Shown here one piece after another: positions 62,424-64,000 of a stretch of 64,000 nucleotides of DNA (position 1 is its first letter; each line of letters starts with the position of its first letter). The stretch is from positions 930,001 through 994,000 of the forward strand of contig NZ_CP043959.1 of NCBI RefSeq assembly GCF_008632955.1. The letters are read 5' to 3'. Source of the stretch: Streptomyces tendae. Its GTDB lineage: Bacteria; Actinomycetota; Actinomycetes; Streptomycetales; Streptomycetaceae. The notes below the pieces were generated by a model. It saw only the letters and a list, made by a program, of their open reading frames with translations, was not told where the DNA came from and ran no database searches. The position numbers and the translations under genes are program-made.

Positions 62424-63311
62424 ATGGCACTCGCGCTCGCCGCACTGATGGCCCTCGCCGTGTGCGGCATCTTCGCCGGCATCCGCATGTACCGGGCGGA
62501 GGCGAAACTCCCCGGCGACCTGATGCTGGCCCTGGAGGTCGGCTCCACCCGCACCGGCGCGGTCGACTCCCTCGTCGACCGCATGGGCATGCGCTACGCC
62601 CCCGCCGTACTGCGCCTCATGGGCCCCAAGCAGGTCGCCAAGTACCGCCGCAAGATCGACCTCGCGGGCAACCCCGGCGGCCTCACCATCCACCGCTACG
62701 CCGCCCGCCGCGCCGTCTACGGTGCCCTCGGCGGCACCGGCTTCCTGGTGTTCCTGATGCGCGGCCAGCTCCTGGTGGCGCTGCTGCTGCTCGCGTTCGG
62801 CGCGTTCTGGACGGAGGTCGGCATCTGGTCGGCGATCCGCATCCGCAAGGACGTCATCGAACGCACCCTGCCCGACTTCCTCGACGTGCTCGCGGTCGTG
62901 GTCGGCGCCGGACTCGGCTTCCGGCAGGCCCTGGACCGCGTCTCGACCCGGTACGAGGGACCCTGGGCGGACGAACTGCGCATCACCCTGCGCCAGATGG
63001 ACCTGGGGATGAGCCGCAGGCAGGCCTTCGCGGAGCTGCGCCGCCGCAACGACTCCGAACAGGTGGCCATGTTCGTCACGGCGTTGCAGCAGGGGGAGGA
63101 GCTGGGCGCGCCGATCGTGGACACGCTGGTCGCGCTCGCCAAGGACATGCGCCGCACGGACGCGCAGAACGCCCGCCGCAAGGCCGCCCGCGCCGTCCCC
63201 AAGGCCACCATGATGATCACCACCTTCATGGTCCCGGCCACCATGATCCTCCTCGGCGCGGGCCTGATCCTCGGCTCCGGCACCGACTTCGGCTCCCTCA
63301 CGGGCGAGTAG
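62424..63311 (+). CDS. TadC-like Tad pilus membrane protein
   Basis: A 295-residue GspF-fold platform protein. It has an N-terminal helix (about 2-20), a central hydrophobic pair (about 98-130), the motif LPDFLDVLAVVVGAGLGFRQ followed by the helical bundle, and C-terminal helices (MMITTFMVPATMILLGAGLI). ATG 62424 follows AGGGGACG; the very long open frame upstream is only an alternative frame of tadB. It is 20 bp after tadB. Confidence 0.9.
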   Translation: MALALAALMALAVCGIFAGIRMYRAEAKLPGDLMLALEVGSTRTGAVDSLVDRMGMRYAPAVLRLMGPKQVAKYRRKIDLAGNPGGLTIHRYAARRAVYGALGGTGFLVFLMRGQLLVALLLLAFGAFWTEVGIWSAIRIRKDVIERTLPDFLDVLAVVVGAGLGFRQALDRVSTRYEGPWADELRITLRQMDLGMSRRQAFAELRRRNDSEQVAMFVTALQQGEELGAPIVDTLVALAKDMRRTDAQNARRKAARAVPKATMMITTFMVPATMILLGAGLILGSGTDFGSLTGE

Positions 63312-63327
63312 GGGGAGGCGGAACGCG

Positions 63328-64000
63328 ATGACGACGATCAGGCACCACACGTGGCGGCGCCGTCGCCCGGCCGGACGACGGGCGGCGGCGGTCCCGGTGT
63401 GCGCCCGTTCCCCGCAGGGCCTCACGGCCGCCCCTGGCCGGGGCGGGAGCGAGGGCGGGCAGGGCCGTACGGAGACCGAAGGACGTACGGCGGCTGATGG
63501 GCTTGCGGCAGCTGACGGCCTCACGGCAGCTGACGGCGTCACGGCAGCCGCGGCCCCGCAGGAGCCGGACACCCAGCTGCAGGTGAACGCCCTGCAGGCC
63601 CTGTGCCGGCAGGCGTTCGGCTTCCGGCTGGCGATGATCGCCGTGGCCGCCCCCTCTGCCCTGCTCAACGCGGGCCCCGGCTGGGGCACCCGCCTGGTCG
63701 GCATCGCGGTCGTCGTCACCTTCATGGTGTCGTACGCCCTCTTCCGCGACTGGGAACGCTTCGGCCCCCTCCTCCTGCGCCACCCCACCCTGCTCGCGGC
63801 GGACACCCTCTTCGGCGCCCTGCTGCTGATCTCGGCCGGCCCCGACACCACTCTCGCCTACGTCAGTGTCTGCACGCCCCTGCTCGCGGGCCTCATCTAC
63901 GGCTGGCGCGGCGCCGCCGTCTTCGCCTCGCTGCAGGGGCTGATCCTGCTGCTGGTGCACGCGGCACTGGACAAGCCGCACACGGAGCCCGCGGAGATCC
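63328..64000 (+). CDS. Membrane protein at the end of the Tad operon, probably a sensor histidine kinase (partial)
   Basis: Translation from ATG 63328 (GGGGGAGG upstream) is open to the window end, 224 codons. The N-terminus is basic, followed by a tandem AADGLT repeat (63490-63543) and at least four membrane helices (for example LAMIAVAAPSALLNAG, LVGIAVVVTFMVSYALF, LLAADTLFGALLLISAG). No catalytic domain is within reach. Streptomyces Tad loci often contain a membrane sensor kinase with such an N-terminus, so that is my best guess. Confidence 0.6.
   Translation, partial: MTTIRHHTWRRRRPAGRRAAAVPVCARSPQGLTAAPGRGGSEGGQGRTETEGRTAADGLAAADGLTAADGVTAAAAPQEPDTQLQVNALQALCRQAFGFRLAMIAVAAPSALLNAGPGWGTRLVGIAVVVTFMVSYALFRDWERFGPLLLRHPTLLAADTLFGALLLISAGPDTTLAYVSVCTPLLAGLIYGWRGAAVFASLQGLILLLVHAALDKPHTEPAEI
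63490..63543 (+). repeat. In-frame 18-bp tandem repeat (three copies)
   Basis: Three units (63490-63507, 63508-63525, 63526-63543) of the type GCAGCTGACGGCSTCACG encode AADGLA, AADGLT and AADGVT in the cytoplasmic N-terminus of the partial membrane protein. Confidence 0.75.

Noticed and set aside
60184..62445. 753-codon minus-strand frame across tadA/tadB
   Set aside because: Shadow; the plus strand carries the Walker motifs and operon overlaps.
61758..63311. TadC with a 517-residue N-terminal extension
   Set aside because: The upstream part is an alternative frame of tadB; ATG 62424 has a good binding site and gives the normal length.

Overview
The window is chromosomal DNA from a Streptomyces (very high GC, third codon positions almost all G or C, frequent GTG/TTG starts). 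Typical actinobacterial genes are present: mycothiol S-conjugate amidase, a GreA/DUF4307 pair, SigE-family sigma factors with membrane partners, GTP-type PEP carboxykinase, a GH18 chitinase behind DasR-like operators, a class E sortase substrate and an actinobacterial Tad pilus operon. From memory, the order from hutH to the chitinase resembles S. coelicolor around SCO4928-SCO5003; this could not be checked. I saw no rRNA, tRNA, CRISPR array, prophage or intact insertion sequence, so this looks like core chromosome with small local novelties.
1-12.8 kb: the end of a probable adenylate cyclase, a proline-rich gene that appears frameshifted, an enoyl-CoA hydratase under a perfect palindrome, a GAF-GGDEF diguanylate cyclase, hutH with a short insertion and a probable leaderless promoter, an LAxTG cell-wall protein, a lipoprotein L,D-transpeptidase, a large secreted subtilase, and an MmyB-type regulator divergent from a zinc alcohol dehydrogenase with a shared palindromic operator.
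12.8-25 kb: a three-gene minus-strand block that includes a Ser/Thr kinase carrying an N-terminal domain like that of translation factor IF-2; a cystathionine gamma-synthase/lyase followed by a 97-bp inverted-repeat element; a sigma factor with a small membrane protein; MarR; threonine ammonia-lyase; a DrrAB-like exporter behind an operator-promoter and a possible leaderless hexapeptide; greA; DUF4307; mca.
25-40.4 kb: an NB-ARC/TPR protein, a YyaL-type thioredoxin-domain protein, Mut7-C, TetR, hemolysin III, pckG, an alpha/beta-hydrolase that has lost its nucleophile and histidine, a MOSC protein and an AlaA-like aminotransferase.
40.4-48.5 kb: a secreted S1 protease, then the most interesting cluster. 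An N-acyl-D-amino-acid deacylase relative and a fold-III PLP deaminase diverge from a PfkB sugar-acid kinase, an IclR regulator, RidA and a GntP gluconate permease, with a perfect 9-bp palindrome in the shared promoter. Together they could import and degrade N-acetyl-D-glucosaminate, the oxidised end of chitin chains cut by lytic polysaccharide monooxygenases: deacetylation, deamination to 2-keto-3-deoxygluconate, then phosphorylation. The chitinase about 6 kb downstream fits this.
48.5-64 kb: an acidic hypothetical protein convergent with an M14 carboxypeptidase, an atypical Nramp-like transporter, a SigE-family sigma factor with its membrane partner, the GH18 chitinase, and a Tad operon (zinc-ribbon protein, CpaB, CpaE, two TadE, TadA, TadB, TadC and the start of a multi-pass membrane protein, possibly a sensor kinase) that runs off the end.
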